In this document: in pieces, positions 24,706 to 39,858 of the stretch
How the letters are laid out: each line of letters opens with the position of its first letter
Position numbering within the stretch: the stretch's first letter is position 1
Assembly (NCBI GenBank): GCA_036417435.1
Contig: CM070903.1
Span: 81,399,501 to 81,463,500, forward strand
Reading direction: 5' to 3'
Length of the DNA: 64,000 nt
Origin: Inia geoffrensis
Taxonomy: Eukaryota > Chordata > Mammalia > Artiodactyla > Iniidae
The notes under the pieces: generated by a model
Seen by the model: only the letters and a program-made list of their open reading frames with translations
Databases searched by the model: none
Told to the model about the DNA's origin: nothing
Translations under genes and position numbers: made by a program

Positions 24706-27414
24706 GTTTCTGATCCCAGATTGGCTGCCTGGCCTGACTGATAATACTTCCTCATGGCTTGGTTAGGTGCTGCTGAATTTCTCTCCATTTCTTTCTTCCC
24801 TCCAGTAACATCCCAATCCATTATTGCATAATTCAAGTTAATTACCAAGCATGGAGGTAGAGTAATGCTTCCTGGGCTGTATAGGAGTGGAAAGATTTCC
24901 CTTTCTTTCCTTCTAGGTTCTTTGGCTGGTCTAATAATTAAATTGATATAAGACAGATTCACAGGAGAATGTCAAATAAAAATATAACATGTATACCTTC
25001 GTGTATATGTGGGAGAGACCCAGGGAAACTGAGTAACTCCCCAAGATGGTCAGAATCATCATGTTAAATATTCAGCTAAAGACAAAAGAAGATGTTGAGG
25101 GTGAGGAGTCAGTTATGGAAGGTGACCAGGAAAACATAGTAAACAAGAGTAAGGTTGTTATACAGATTGAAGTCCTTACCTTCTCCATTGCAAAGAGTTT
25201 CTAGAGATTTAGAATCATCCTTCTCTTCCTGATACAGAGAGGGAGACACTCTCACACATGGAGATTTCCCTTATAAATATAAATGTCTCTTACAAAAGGG
25301 TAACTTCTACTCAGCTCTCAGAGCTTCTCCTCTGTCTGCTGTTTCTTAAAAATAGCCAGCTTAAAATAATCCTTATGCTGACGAGGCATGTTTTAGGATA
25401 ACAAATTCTGCTCCTCTTCAGTCCTGCCTTTGAAACTTCAAACAAGAAGTTTCACAGCCCAGAAGCTAAGTTGATAGATTGCTTCATATCTCATTAAACC
25501 AATCTCCGTCTTGAGAATAGGTCAGTTCAATTAAATGGTTGTGTCTCATTTCAGGAGGTTGTCTTGTATTTGAGCTCCCCAAATTAGGCCTATATTGTTT
25601 GAGAAATCAGGTATTTAATAAGGCATTTCTATGGAAACAAAATAAAAACAAAGCTTAATGATTGCAGCAGACTGAAAACCCAGTCTGAGTTCTGAGGGCA
25701 GTCAGTCAAGAAGATTTCTAGAGAATACTCTAGATGTTGGGGTCAAAGCATCTTCTGTAGTTTGAATGTCTCTAATGATGTCATCATGTGTTCAAGTAAA
25801 CTTTCTGAGTGGTGCACACAGCAGCAGACACAAAGATGGCCTACACATAAGCTGTTGTGGTGATTTCTCTGAAGTTTGTATCAAGTCGTTCACATTCAGT
25901 TTGCAGGGTTTCAGGGAATAGTGCAGCTTTTGTTCTTAGTGATTCCAAGTCAAAAGGGTAAGAGAAAATTGGAAACATTAGTTTGGGGTGTTATAGCCAG
26001 ATATTGGAGGAAACTAGAAGAATTCAGGATTCAGTCCAGTTTACAGGTAAATAACAAAACCTCAAAGACAATTAACAGTACTAGAATCTAATATCCACAA
26101 AGGTGTGTTACTGAAACATACTTTATCTCTCTAAAATGACCCTCATTTCTATAAAAGAGAGCCAAATTAAGTCTAATTTTTTTGCAAAATACATCTAGTT
26201 CCAAAAAATTGACCTGATTATTTACATAAGTGCAGCAAGAATAGTGATTGATCATAGAGGATCTTTTAAATCTGTTTGCTGGAACTTTTCTTGAGAAATA
26301 TCAGTTTGAACTTTTAAAAGCCTCTTAAGGCCAGGAAGCCAAGCCAAGGACTTAACATTAGAAATTTCCTGCAATACATACAGATTTGGGTGAGTTCATC
26401 TCTTCTCAAGGTCCCCAAAGTATCTTGAGGCTCTTGTACCTACCAGGAAGTGACCTTCCTTAGTCACCTGATTAGGTTGCTGGGAACCTTGTAAGCAAAG
26501 GCAGGCCAGTATTTCCAAGGGGTTTTATTGGCTTCATAAAGTCAACCTTACTTCCTTTAAGTTTTCTGGTTATATCTGAGTCTATGCACATTCTCAAACC
26601 TAACATCCTAGTCAAAGCCTTGATAATATAACCAGTGTTTTCAACTGTGTCCTGTTATAAGAACAGATTCTTATTGAACTTATGCAAATAAATATATTAC
26701 CATGAAAATAAGAATACTCATTGAGAGTTTATGAATTATAGAAGGATCAAGAAGGGAGAAAAAGATAAATAAGTCATCTTTGTTGATAGCTTAAGAGAAA
26801 AAAGGGAGGGTTTCCCTCAAATCTGGAAAAACTAAAACATTTTTAAAAATCAGCAATGTTTCAAATAAAAATCATAAAATTATCATCCTCATCGGTTCAT
26901 CCAGTCCCATGTTATTAATTCTTGTTCTGCTTGAATCCAGTTTTTCCATGAGTTCTGGAAATTCCTACCCAGTTCAGTTTTATGATCTTAAAGTTATCAG
27001 AAACCTGTATTCTAGAGTACTTGTTTGGGCCCGCTCCATGAATCTCTCTGAAAATGAAACATATTTGCAAAAGCATAAAAGTAAAAGAGTAACTCTCTGT
27101 AAATGACAAAGACTTTAAAATGGCCATGGTTAAAGATCTCATGAGAGTTCATTATAATGCAGTCGACAAGGAAATGTGCTTATTTCTGTAACACACAACA
27201 CTTCAAGATAATAATTAGAATTAAAAGTGATAACATACCAGGACATATCAGATTTTATACAATTTCTAGAACACATATAAATAACATGTAGCCACACAAA
27301 TATAATCTAAGAAGGTTTAGCATCATTTATTTGGCAATGCTTCTCACATAATCCAACATATCAAACAAACCTAATTAGTTCATCATCTCTCCTCTATAAA
27401 GAGAGAGAACAAAT
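24706..27414. other. No gene recognised
   Basis: Unique-looking, AT-rich, no supported coding sequence. Confidence 0.5.
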
Positions 27415-27775
27415 ATTTTATGGTAGCACTTATATGTGGAATCTAAAAAATTAATACAAACGAATCTGTATTCAAAACAGAAACAGAGTAGCAGAGATAG
27501 AAAACAAACTTATGGTTACCAAAAGGGAGAAGGGGTGATGGAGGGATAAATTAGGTATTTGGGATTAGCAGATACAAACTATTATATATAAAATAGATGA
27601 ACAACAAGGTCCTACTGTATAGCACAGGAAACTATATTCAACATCCTGTAATAAACCATAATGGAAAAAAAATATGAAAAAGAATATATATATATAATTA
27701 AATCGCTCTTCTGTTCACCACAAACTAACATAACATTGTAAAACAATTATACTTCAATTTTTTTTTTTTAAAAAG
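27415..27775 (+). mobile_element. L1 3' end fragment
   Basis: It reads GCACTTATATGTGGAATCTA, AACTTATGGTTACCAAAAGG and CTGTATAGCACAGGAAACTA, with AACAATTATACTTCAATTTT near the end. This is the cetartiodactyl-type L1 3' UTR. It is 5'-truncated. Confidence 0.85.
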
Positions 27776-28595
27776 GAGAGAGAACAGATCTTTTGAGATG
27801 TTCCAGGGGTGCTCTGGGAAATCCGCAAATTAGTTCGAGGTCAAAAAGACATTACTTGGAATTTAATTTTGGGAAGTTTGTGAAAAATATCAAAAGGTTT
27901 GGATTCTTGACTAAATAGGATCCCAGATTATTAATAAACGATACTTAATAATCTGTGTGACAAAGTGACAGTAAAGTGTTTCAAAGGCAAATATACAATG
28001 TTACATAGTTGTTAACAAAACTTCACTCTTAATATTGAGAAGATTCATTTTTCTTAAGTTACCAAAGACCTGATTAAGATGACATGAAGCACAGGAAATT
28101 ATTTTGATAAAACACAGAACTTCTGTTTTTTAGGAAGGTTATTTAATAGGTAAAGAAAAGCCTTTCACAGTCTCTTATCAGGAGCAGACCAACAGTCTAG
28201 TAAAACTTTGTCTTTTCAGTATATGAAAAAAAAATCAAGTTTTAGTTTTATATAAATACACTATTAATATTAAGGCTTATTTAAAAAACACATTTAATAG
28301 CAATTCAATTTTAGCCAGCTTGATTAGACAAGGTAAAATTTCCCATGCTCACACTTAATTTCCCTCTCTCTCTATAATTACAGATATAGATATGTCCATA
28401 ATTTGTCCTCTATTTTTCTGTTTGCCTCTTTTCAATTCTGAAATAATCAGTATTACTTTAGGACAAATTTACTTTCTTTTCCATTAACAAAAATGCATCT
28501 CCATATCTCATACCTTTTCTTAGGCAAAAACACGTCTTACTTTCCTTGCATACAGAATGTTTCCCCTTATTATTTCTAGTAGTTTACATATACAG

Positions 28596-28712
28596 TTGAT
28601 GCTTGAACAACATGGGTTTGAACAGCATAGGTCCACTTATATGCAGATTTTTTTTCAATAAATATATACTACAGTACTATATGATCTGAGTTGGTCATTC
28701 CATTGGAGGAAC
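28596..28712 (+). mobile_element. Tigger/MER2-like DNA transposon fragment
   Basis: It has CAGTTGATGCTTGAACAACA, GGTCCACTTATATGCAGATT and CAATAAATATATACTACAGT, in the known order for Tigger-type elements. Only one end is present. Confidence 0.78.
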
Positions 28713-30513
28713 CCCCTTCCCCGATTTCAGTATATGTATGTTTTTCTCTCTCTTGAGCTGATCAGTTTTCCTAATGAGGAACTGTCCATTCTTTGTGTAT
28801 TTGAGGGGAGGGTTAGTAGGATATAATGCTGGCTCCTAGATTTGGTAGTGGGCTAAGGGAGTGCCTCTAGTCAGTATGTAGACTTTCACTATCTTTCTGA
28901 TTGCTGGTTGGTACCCCCTCCCTTAACAATGCACAAGTTCCTAAACCCAGAGTCCCTCTGGGTCAATGTCTTCAGAGAATAAACCTCCATTCCTCACCCT
29001 GGAATGAGTTAAGAGTGGGTACAAGGCTGCATTGGAGTGGGGAAAAGGAACATTTTCTAAAGGCTTTCAACCAATCCTTCCACTTCAGACTTCCTAACAC
29101 CCACCTTGAGAGCTACTTGTTGCCTACAGTTTGTGAACTTTTATGAAATTGTGCCACATCAATTGCCTTGCACCTTGGTTTTCCTTTGCCTAACTTGTAT
29201 TCCAGATCTCTCTGCAAGTTAGTAACCCATCACTAATCCATCCGTTTTGTAGCTTCCACCCATGCTCTTTGCCTTGTGAATTGATGCCTTTTTTCCCCCC
29301 TTTTACTGTCACGCAGTGGGATTTCAAGAGCGATCAGAAGGAAATGCATGTGTTCAATCCTCTATGTTTAATTAGAGGTCATTAACCTATTTTACAGATG
29401 GAGAAACTGAGGTTCAGGGAGGGATAATGACCTGCACCAGTCATATCTCATAATCAAGACAGAAATAAAGTCTCTAGTCCTCATGTGTATGTTCTTTATG
29501 AAAGAAGCAAAAAGGTATGAAAACAGGAGGAATGCAGACATTTAGTAAAGTGGTTTGGGAATGGGGGCATATATAAATGGAGAGTGCTGATGGGAGTGGC
29601 CTGAGAGGCAATGAAAAGAGATGGCCAGAAAAAAAGGAAGTGTTTTCATCCTTGGGTTTTCTGCCATCTTGCATTTCATTGTCTTCAAATTCCTTCAAGA
29701 TATTTATTGTCTACAAGAACCCCTCTCTGTGTTTACCACTCTCCTACTTCAAGCCAGAATCCTAACTGGTTCTATCCTATACTCCATTCTTTTCCAGAAA
29801 GATATATTTCTAAACTGTTATTCTACTCAAATTGCCCATATTCTCAAATGCTTGCAATGACTCCCCACTGCCTATGAGGTAAAATCCAAATCCCCTCATT
29901 ATTTCAATAATCCAAGTCCCTGAACTGGTTGGGGAGAGGGGTTGATAGGAAAACCTAGTGGCAAGAGATGGGAGCAACTTGACAAAAGAAGGGGCAATAA
30001 GCATTGGTGAAAAGGAGAAGTTAAAAATGACTCTAAGGTGATAAGCTTGAGTGACTAGGGCAGATTTGAACAAGAAAGTCAGAGATGCTGATGAGCTTGA
30101 TTTTGAATGTGGGAAGGTAGAGATGGTAGTACGAGAACCATGTAGAAATGCCTAGCAGACAGATGGAAAGAGAGAGTGAAAGATGTAGCTATGCATCACA
30201 AGATCTCAGGACTGGCACGTTCTTACATGATTCCCAATCCAGTGCTAGAAGGAGTGAGAGAATATGATAGCTCCAAGGGTCACCAGACTACTTAAGCCCA
30301 CCCAGATACCTCCATTCTAAACAGATTCCCTTTGATTTGATGATGCTTTAGAAAATCTCTTTAGGATGGGGATATTTGGGTGGGTTTATGTAAGAGAGAA
30401 AAAAGAACAAGAGGGGATGTGTATGTCCATATTTCTAATCTATACTCTTTTTTGTTGTTGTTAAAGCTAAAGCATACCCAAAACATAACTGCCTGAACCC
30501 TGAAGTGATACTG
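28713..30513. other. No gene recognised, apart from the MIR at 29.4 kb
   Basis: Short overlapping frames near 29.5-29.9 kb on both strands lack domain content. Confidence 0.5.
29385..29480 (-). repeat. MIR-type SINE fragment
   Basis: Words such as ACAGATGGAGAAACTGAGGT and ATGACCTGCACCAGTCATAT match MIR in reverse. Diverged. Confidence 0.55.
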
Positions 30514-30518
30514 ATAAC

Positions 30519-30996
30519 TGTATTAATTTCCTGTTGCTGCTGTGACAAATTACCATGAATTTAGTGCCTTGAAACAACATAAATTTACTTTCTCATGGTT
30601 TTGGAGGTTAGAAGTCTAATATCAGCCTCACTTGGCTAAAGTCATATGTCAGCAGAGCTGGTTCCTTCTGGGGGCTCTAGGGGAGAATATATTTCTTTGC
30701 CGTTATGAGCTTCTAAAGGCTGCTTGCATTCCTTGGCTTGTGACCCCTTCCTCCACCTTCAGAGCACATCACTTCAACCTCTGGTTCTATAGTTAACTTT
30801 CCTTTTTCTGACGTTGACCCTCTTGCCTCCCTCCTATAAAACCCATGTGATTACATTTGGCCCATTTGGATAACACACGATAATCTCCTCATCTCAAGAT
30901 CCTTAAATTAGTCGCATCTGAAAAGTCCCTTTAGCCATGTAAAGTAACATATTAGGACATGGGCATTTTGGGGGAACCATTATTCAGCCTACTACA
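30519..30996 (-). mobile_element. Solo LTR of MLT1 (ERVL-MaLR) type
   Basis: It begins TGTATTAATTTCCTGTTGCTGC and ends ATTCAGCCTACTACA on plus, the reverse complement of an MLT1-type LTR of about 480 bp. Internal words include TTCCTTGGCTTGTG, GATTACATTTGGCCC and GATAATCTCCTCATCTCAAGATC. Identical 5-bp duplications (ATAAC) flank it at 30514-30518 and 30997-31001, as expected for LTR integration. No coding sequence is present. It lies just beyond the predicted 3' end of RTP4. Confidence 0.85.
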
Positions 30997-31112
30997 ATAA
31001 CTTTCTGATGAAACTCAGGACCCTCAGTTCTTGTCAAGATATGGTCTATATATATTGATATCAATGAATGAGTGAATGCATGAGTAAAAATCTTTTAATG
31101 ATTTAACAAATA

Positions 31113-31118
31113 TTTATT
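31113..31118 (-). terminator. Candidate polyadenylation signal for RTP4
   Basis: AATAAA on the minus strand (TTTATT on plus), about 190 bases past the RTP4 stop codon. This distance suits a short 3' untranslated region. It lies just before the MLT1-type LTR at 30519-30996. No cleavage-site evidence is available, so other signals further on are possible. Confidence 0.45.
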
Positions 31119-31307
31119 ATTGGGTCCATTATCTGCTAGGTCATGTTTTAAACTATCTGCAAAGGAGGTCCAGGAACCAGTTCTTATTCTATAAACTTGA
31201 CCCTGCATTGGTCCCAAAGCAAATTCTGTCATATTAAAATGGCAGCCAGTTCACTGATTACCATGGGATTAAGACAAGAGAAGACAAGTCTTTTTTCATT
31301 ATTCTAC

Positions 31308-34828
<3,521 letters not shown>

Positions 34829-34865
34829 TCCCTTGCTCTGAGGCCTGGAGTCCATGTTGACAATA

Positions 34866-34877
34866 ACTTTCAGTTTC
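34866..34877 (-). promoter_or_regulatory. Proximal interferon-stimulated response element of RTP4
   Basis: The minus strand reads GAAACTGAAAGT, a match to the ISRE consensus GAAANNGAAA, the binding site for ISGF3 and IRF factors. It ends 37 bases before the chosen RTP4 ATG. It could be in the core promoter or the 5' untranslated region, since the transcription start cannot be fixed from sequence alone. It agrees with the known interferon induction of RTP4. Confidence 0.75.
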
Positions 34878-34894
34878 CAGCAGGAAGAAAAAGC

Positions 34895-34906
34895 AGTTTC
34901 GGTTTC
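34895..34906 (-). promoter_or_regulatory. Distal interferon-stimulated response element of RTP4
   Basis: The minus strand reads GAAACCGAAACT, a perfect GAAANNGAAACT ISRE (AGTTTCGGTTTC on plus). Its centre is 29 bp from the centre of the proximal element and its near edge is 66 bp from the chosen ATG. The position and match are what an interferon-stimulated gene promoter should show. Confidence 0.82.
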
Positions 34907-34928
34907 TCTGTCTGGACACACGTCACCT

Positions 34929-35392
34929 ACTTTTTTTTTTTTAAACATCTTTATTGGAGTATAATTGCTTTACAATGGTGTGTTAGCTTCTGCTTTACAA
35001 CAAAGTGAATCAGTTATACATATACATATGTCCCCATATCTCTTCCCTCCTGCATCTCCCTCCCTCCCACCCTCCCTATCCCATCCCTCTAGGTGGTCAC
35101 AAACCACCGAGCTGATCTCCCTGTGCTATGCGGCTGCTTCCCACTAGCTATCCATCCTACGTTTGGTAGTGTATATATGTCCGTGCCACTCTCTCACTTT
35201 GTCACAGCTTACCCTTCCCCCTCCCCATATCCTCAAGTCCATGCTCTAGTAGGTCTGTGTCTTTATTTCCATCCTACCCCTAGGTTCTTCATGACCTTTT
35301 TTTTTTTTTCTTAGATTCCATGTATGTGTGTTAGCATACGGTATTTGTTTTTCTCCTTCTGACTTACTTCACTCTGTATGACAGACTCCAGG
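34929..35392 (-). mobile_element. L1 3' end, antisense to plus, beside the RTP4 promoter
   Basis: A poly-T run at 34930-34942 (the A-tail on minus) is followed by the reverse complement of a typical cetartiodactyl L1 3' end. Recognisable words are ATCTTTATTGGAGTATAATTG, GTGTGTTAGCTTCTGC, GAGCTGATCTCCCTGTGC, and ACTTACTTCACTCTGTATGA at the far end. The piece is 5'-truncated. I did not find a clear target-site duplication. It sits about 22 bp upstream of the distal ISRE, in the same orientation as RTP4. Confidence 0.85.
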
Positions 35393-38049
35393 TTTGACTT
35401 TTGTTCCAGACTGTTTGAGTACAGTACAGAGCAAGTTTTTGTTCTGAGGACAAGGGGCAGCAGGGATTTGCTAGTTTGTGAACAGGTCTTGCTAAGGGAT
35501 GTCTGAGTACAAAACTCTGGTCTGGATTCTGGAGGCACCTGTAAGTTAGTTTTTATTTTATTTTTCTCTTATTTTTACACTAGGCAAAGCACTATGCTCG
35601 GCATTGGGACAAGTAACATTGACTAAGAATAAGTTCCTACGCCCATAGATGCTCACGCCCTCGTGTAGACACTGGGTAGGGGGGGCCGGTGCGGGGGAGC
35701 ACGTGTCCAAGGCTCCTTTCGTGCACCTGATGAGACCTTACCACAGTCCCTTTCAGGGGGGATTATTCCTGGTACTTTTCAGGTGGGTGGCACAGAGGGT
35801 GGAGGTACCTTGTTCAAAGCCACCCGGTTGGTAAGCAGCATAAGTGAGACTTGAACCCCGTCCTGTGAGATTCTAAACCTGTGATGTCTCCAGCCACCTC
35901 CCTCCCTGAGGAGAGCTCAGAGGGAGCTCAGAATGGTGTTTTGGGTTCCAGGTTGGCACTCTGGAGCCAGTGGGAAGAACCATCGTGAAACCCTGACCTA
36001 GTGATTTGGTCTAGTGAGATATCCTGGGTCGTGAGGCAGGACTCTAGGCCAAATGAAAAGATTACTTAACTCTGCCTTTCGCTTTGTAAATTATCATGTA
36101 ACGCAGTATACGAGCAGGTGTGGGAGCCATCTTTGGATGTCAGGATAGAGTTCCCATTCCTGGGGTGAGGGATTGGAACTAGATGACCTATAAAGTCACT
36201 TCTAACTCAGAAGAGTCTGAGATTCTAGAAAGTAAGCTCTGCCCCTCTGGAGTTGAAATTTAAACGGGGGAGGTAAGACAAGCAGGATGCTTATGTCCTT
36301 AGAAGCCCCTACAGTTATTGTGTCCCAGACAGGATAAGCCTAAGTCTTCTCGTGCTTTCTGGATTTTAACGTGTTCTATTTGGGAGGCAGAAACCCCCTC
36401 CCCTGTTCCCCCCTCCCAGGATATTCTGTTCTGTACAAACTCTCTCTGCTTGTATAACTTTACACATTGAGGGTGCTTATGTCTGCATAGACAATATAGG
36501 AAACTCTTGTCTGCACAGATAGTTGGAGGAACTTGGAATTAAACCCATGGGATATTAGCACTGCAAACCCCTTAGGAACCAACTTGTCCTCTTTCTCTCT
36601 GATTATTATACATAAGAAAATAGAGACAAAGAGGAAAGAAGTCTCCTGCCCAAGGTCACACAGAAAATTATTGCCAGTAGAGGGCCAGAACCCAGACATC
36701 CCATGTCCGAGCTCTGAGCTCTGCTCGCCTGCTCCAACCATGCCTAGGCTCTTTCCCCACCCTTGCTCTCCTACTTTCTGCTGGGTTTAAGAACCCAAGC
36801 CCACTCTTTTTGTCCTGTATCTTCAGAGCGTCCCTGCCTCCTGACTCCTCAAATGGTCTTTTTTCCCAAAATGTAGACTTGACTGATCCACTGCACTGCC
36901 TGCCATTTCCCTCTGCCTCTGCTTCACATGCTTCCTTTGACACACACAACTGCTCCAGGCCAGCCTGGTCCAATGGACAGGGGCATGGGGAGACCAGGGG
37001 TATGTATTGAGATTTGAGGGCTGGAGGAAGCCCACTACCTTCCTCACCACCATGACGAGAAAAAGAAGCAAGAGAAAGAAATTACAGCCCTTTAAAAACC
37101 CCATGGATCCACCGTAAGCCACTTGTTTCCTCGTACCAAGGCATTAGGATAATCAAATCATGGAACTTGTAGTTGGAAGAAACCTCATATATCATCTTGT
37201 GACCTCCCCCTCCCATGTCATTGATAGCCAAGGTGTCAAAACGACTTACCCAAGTCACACAGGGTCGTGACCTCTAGGCTTTCATCAACAGTTGGTGCCT
37301 TATCATAGATTGGCTGAAGAGTTCATGAAAGACAGTCAGAAAAGAGGAAGGATCCTCAAAGGACACAAAGCACAGGTCAGTTCTGAAAAAGGAAAATTTA
37401 GATTCTCAGCAGTTTTGAGCTGCAATGAATCTACAGGGCCATCTAATCCTTGGATGGCACATGATGTCACTTCCCTATTCTTTTTCAAGGCAGACATTGC
37501 TAATCGATGATTGCACTCTTCTCTCTGGGTCTGGGCATATCTTCAAAATCTCTTTCATCAATGGTCTAGGCAGCCACTGCCAACTGATTGATAGATGACA
37601 ACTTTTTTGCCATTCCTGCAACAGTCCAGCTCCCTTATTTTACAAGTTGCAGAAACCAAAGCCAAGATAGATTTAATTTAACTAGGACTAAAGTACAGTT
37701 TTTGTAATCTTAGGCATGTACCCATTTTCAGAATATCACATGACCTATTACAAATAGGTCTAGCACAAAGTTTAACACAAAGAGATGTGTTCTTCTTGGG
37801 GACATTTTAGGCAGAGGAAGAAAGGAGGTTAGACATTAGTGATAGGGATTGAGGGGGTGGGACTGGAAAAGGAGATGGAGACCCTATCTATGGAAGTAAT
37901 CCATTTGATACTTTATTTCCATAATTACTCTAGCTTGTGAGTGGATGGGATGGAGGGATTGGCTTGGTTAAAGGAGAGAAACAAGAAACAAGAAATGTAG
38001 TCCTTAATGTGGTAATTTTACATTTTAAACATCTCTTTTCTGGAGAAAA
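35393..38049. other. No gene recognised upstream of RTP4
   Basis: Somewhat more GC-rich than average. There is one MIR fragment at 36.6 kb and a MIR-like trace near 37170-37270. Frames of about 100 residues at 36.67-37.12 kb (minus) have no family resemblance. Distal regulatory elements of RTP4 could lie here, but none can be named. Confidence 0.45.
36590..36700 (-). repeat. MIR-type SINE fragment
   Basis: ATAGAGACAAAGAGGAAAGA, TCCTGCCCAAGGTCACACAG and GAGGGCCAGAACCCAGAC follow the MIR order in reverse. Diverged. Confidence 0.55.
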
Positions 38050-38520
38050 CTCTAATTCAGAAAGATATATGCACCCCAATGTTCATAGTAGCACTTTTTA
38101 CAATAGCCAAGACATGTGAGCAACCTAAATGTCCACTGACAGATGAATGGATAAAGAAGATGTGGTACATATCCACAATGGAATATTAGCCATAAAAAAG
38201 AATGCAGTAATGCCACTTGTAGCAACATTGATGGACCCAGAGATTATGATATTAAGTAAGTCAGAAAGACAAATATCATATGATATCATTTATACGTGGA
38301 ATCTAAAAAAAAACACAAAATACAAATGAACTTATTTACAAACCAGAAATAGATTCACAAATAGAAAACAAATTTGTGGCTACCAAAGGGAAAAGGGAGG
38401 GGAGGGATAAATTAGGAGTTTGAGATTAACATATACACATTACTGTATATAAAACAGATAAACAACAAGGACCTATTTTGTAGCACAGGGAACTATATTC
38501 ATTATTTTGTAATAACTTAA
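38050..38520 (+). mobile_element. L1 ORF2 end and 3' UTR fragment
   Basis: It has the ORF2 C-terminal text TATGCACCCCAATGTTCATA and AATGGATAAAGAAGATGTGG, then the 3' UTR AATTTGTGGCTACCAAAGGG and TTTTGTAGCACAGGGAACTA. It is plus-oriented and 5'-truncated. The copy at 27.4 kb shares the 3' UTR. Confidence 0.87.
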
Positions 38521-39309
38521 AAAATATCTCTTTGATTAGCACAAATACTATAGGTATATGGAACATAGATACAAGAAAAATTTAAGGTGATTGATCTGAG
38601 GAACAATGAGGCTGGATGATCCCTAACCTAAATCCATGTCTCCTGCCTCAATGCTTCAGAGTAGGGAGAGGTGAATTCTGGACTAGGAGTCCCTGCTGTG
38701 TTGGTGATGCCAGACAAATATCTTCATCTCTTGGACCCTGGCATGACTTGTCCAGTAAGTTGCAGGGCCAGGACTCAAATTTCTCTGATGCCACACTAAG
38801 TCCCATGAAAGAATGGGCATGTCTAAAGGAAGAATGAGTTGCTAATGGTTGAAGAACAGGCAGAAAGCGTGGGGAGCTATTTGGGGGAATCTAAGTGGGG
38901 CCTTCATGCTGCTCCTCTAAGGGTTGTGCTCTCTGAGCTGGGGCCCCTGGGCACATCCTAGGAGGAACTGCCATTCCAGTTAGGATGACTTCCTGGCAAA
39001 AGGTCAGCCTGGAGGGGAAGGGAGGTGTTGAACTCACATTGCCTGGAATGTAATGGAAGGGGCTGTTTCTACTCTCATCCTTGCCCCTTCGCTGCATGTA
39101 TGGGTAGTCACAAACACAACAGGGAACCAGCAAGCTCAAGGGAAAGCAGAATTAGACCGTTGCCTTGAAAAGATCAAATAACACATTTATCAAATACCTA
39201 TAACCTGCTGGTCCTGGTCCTCAGGCAGGGAACAGCCCAGCAGGAAAGACAGGTATGTATATAAAAGAGCACCTAGCTTTACTTTGCCCTGTCTCACTTT
39301 TCTCAGCTT

Positions 39310-39480
39310 ATCCTTTTAATTAAGAGTGTAGAACTAGAGCCAGCCTGCCTGGGTTGAGTGCATATACACCTTGGTGGCCTGGGCAAGTCCCTTTAACTTC
39401 TCTCTGCCTCAGTTTCTCCATCAAAAGAAGTAGGGATAATAACACTACCTACCTTATAGGGCTGTTGTGAGGCTTGAATG
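39310..39480 (+). repeat. MIR-type SINE
   Basis: It has AGAGCCAGCCTGCCTGGGTT, CCTGGGCAAGTCCCTTTAAC, TTCTCTCTGCCTCAGTTTCT and GGGCTGTTGTGAGGCTTGAA. The copy is fairly complete, and a young SINE lies just beyond it. Confidence 0.75.
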
Positions 39481-39501
39481 AGTACAAAAATAGTTATTGT
39501 C

Positions 39502-39711
39502 GGGGCTTCCCTGGTGGCGCAGTGGTTGAGAGTCCGCCTGCCGAATCAGGGGACATGGGTTCGTTCCCCGGTCCGGGAAGATCCCACGTACCGTGGAGCG
39601 GCGAGGCCCGTGAGCCATGGCCGCTGAGCCTGTGCGTCTGAAACCAGTGCTCTGCAACGGGAGAGGCCACAATAGTGAGAGGCCCGCGTACAGCAAAAAA
39701 AAAAAAAAAAT
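39502..39711 (+). mobile_element. CHR-type tRNA-derived SINE, young full-length copy
   Basis: It runs from GGGGCTTCCCTGGTGGCGCA to an A-tail ending near 39710. Perfect duplications TAGTTATTGTC flank it at 39491-39501 and 39712-39722. Confidence 0.95.
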
Positions 39712-39810
39712 TAGTTATTGTCATTTAGTAAGCAAATAGCAGTGTTTGACAGTTTTCTATTGGTGCTATGTTGCATGTTTCTTTGTAAGTTACCATAAAG
39801 TCTTTCACCT

Positions 39811-39858
39811 CTCTATCTATCATCTATCTATCTATCTATCTGTCATCTACCTATCTGT
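39811..39858. repeat. (TCTA)n microsatellite, interrupted
   Basis: Tandem TCTA/TCTG units with small interruptions (CATC, CTAC). Confidence 0.88.

Noticed and set aside
34875..34886. TTCC-N4-GGAA palindrome between the two ISREs, possible STAT site
   Set aside because: The spacing does not fit the usual TTC-N3-GAA or TTC-N4-GAA STAT sites, so it was not called.
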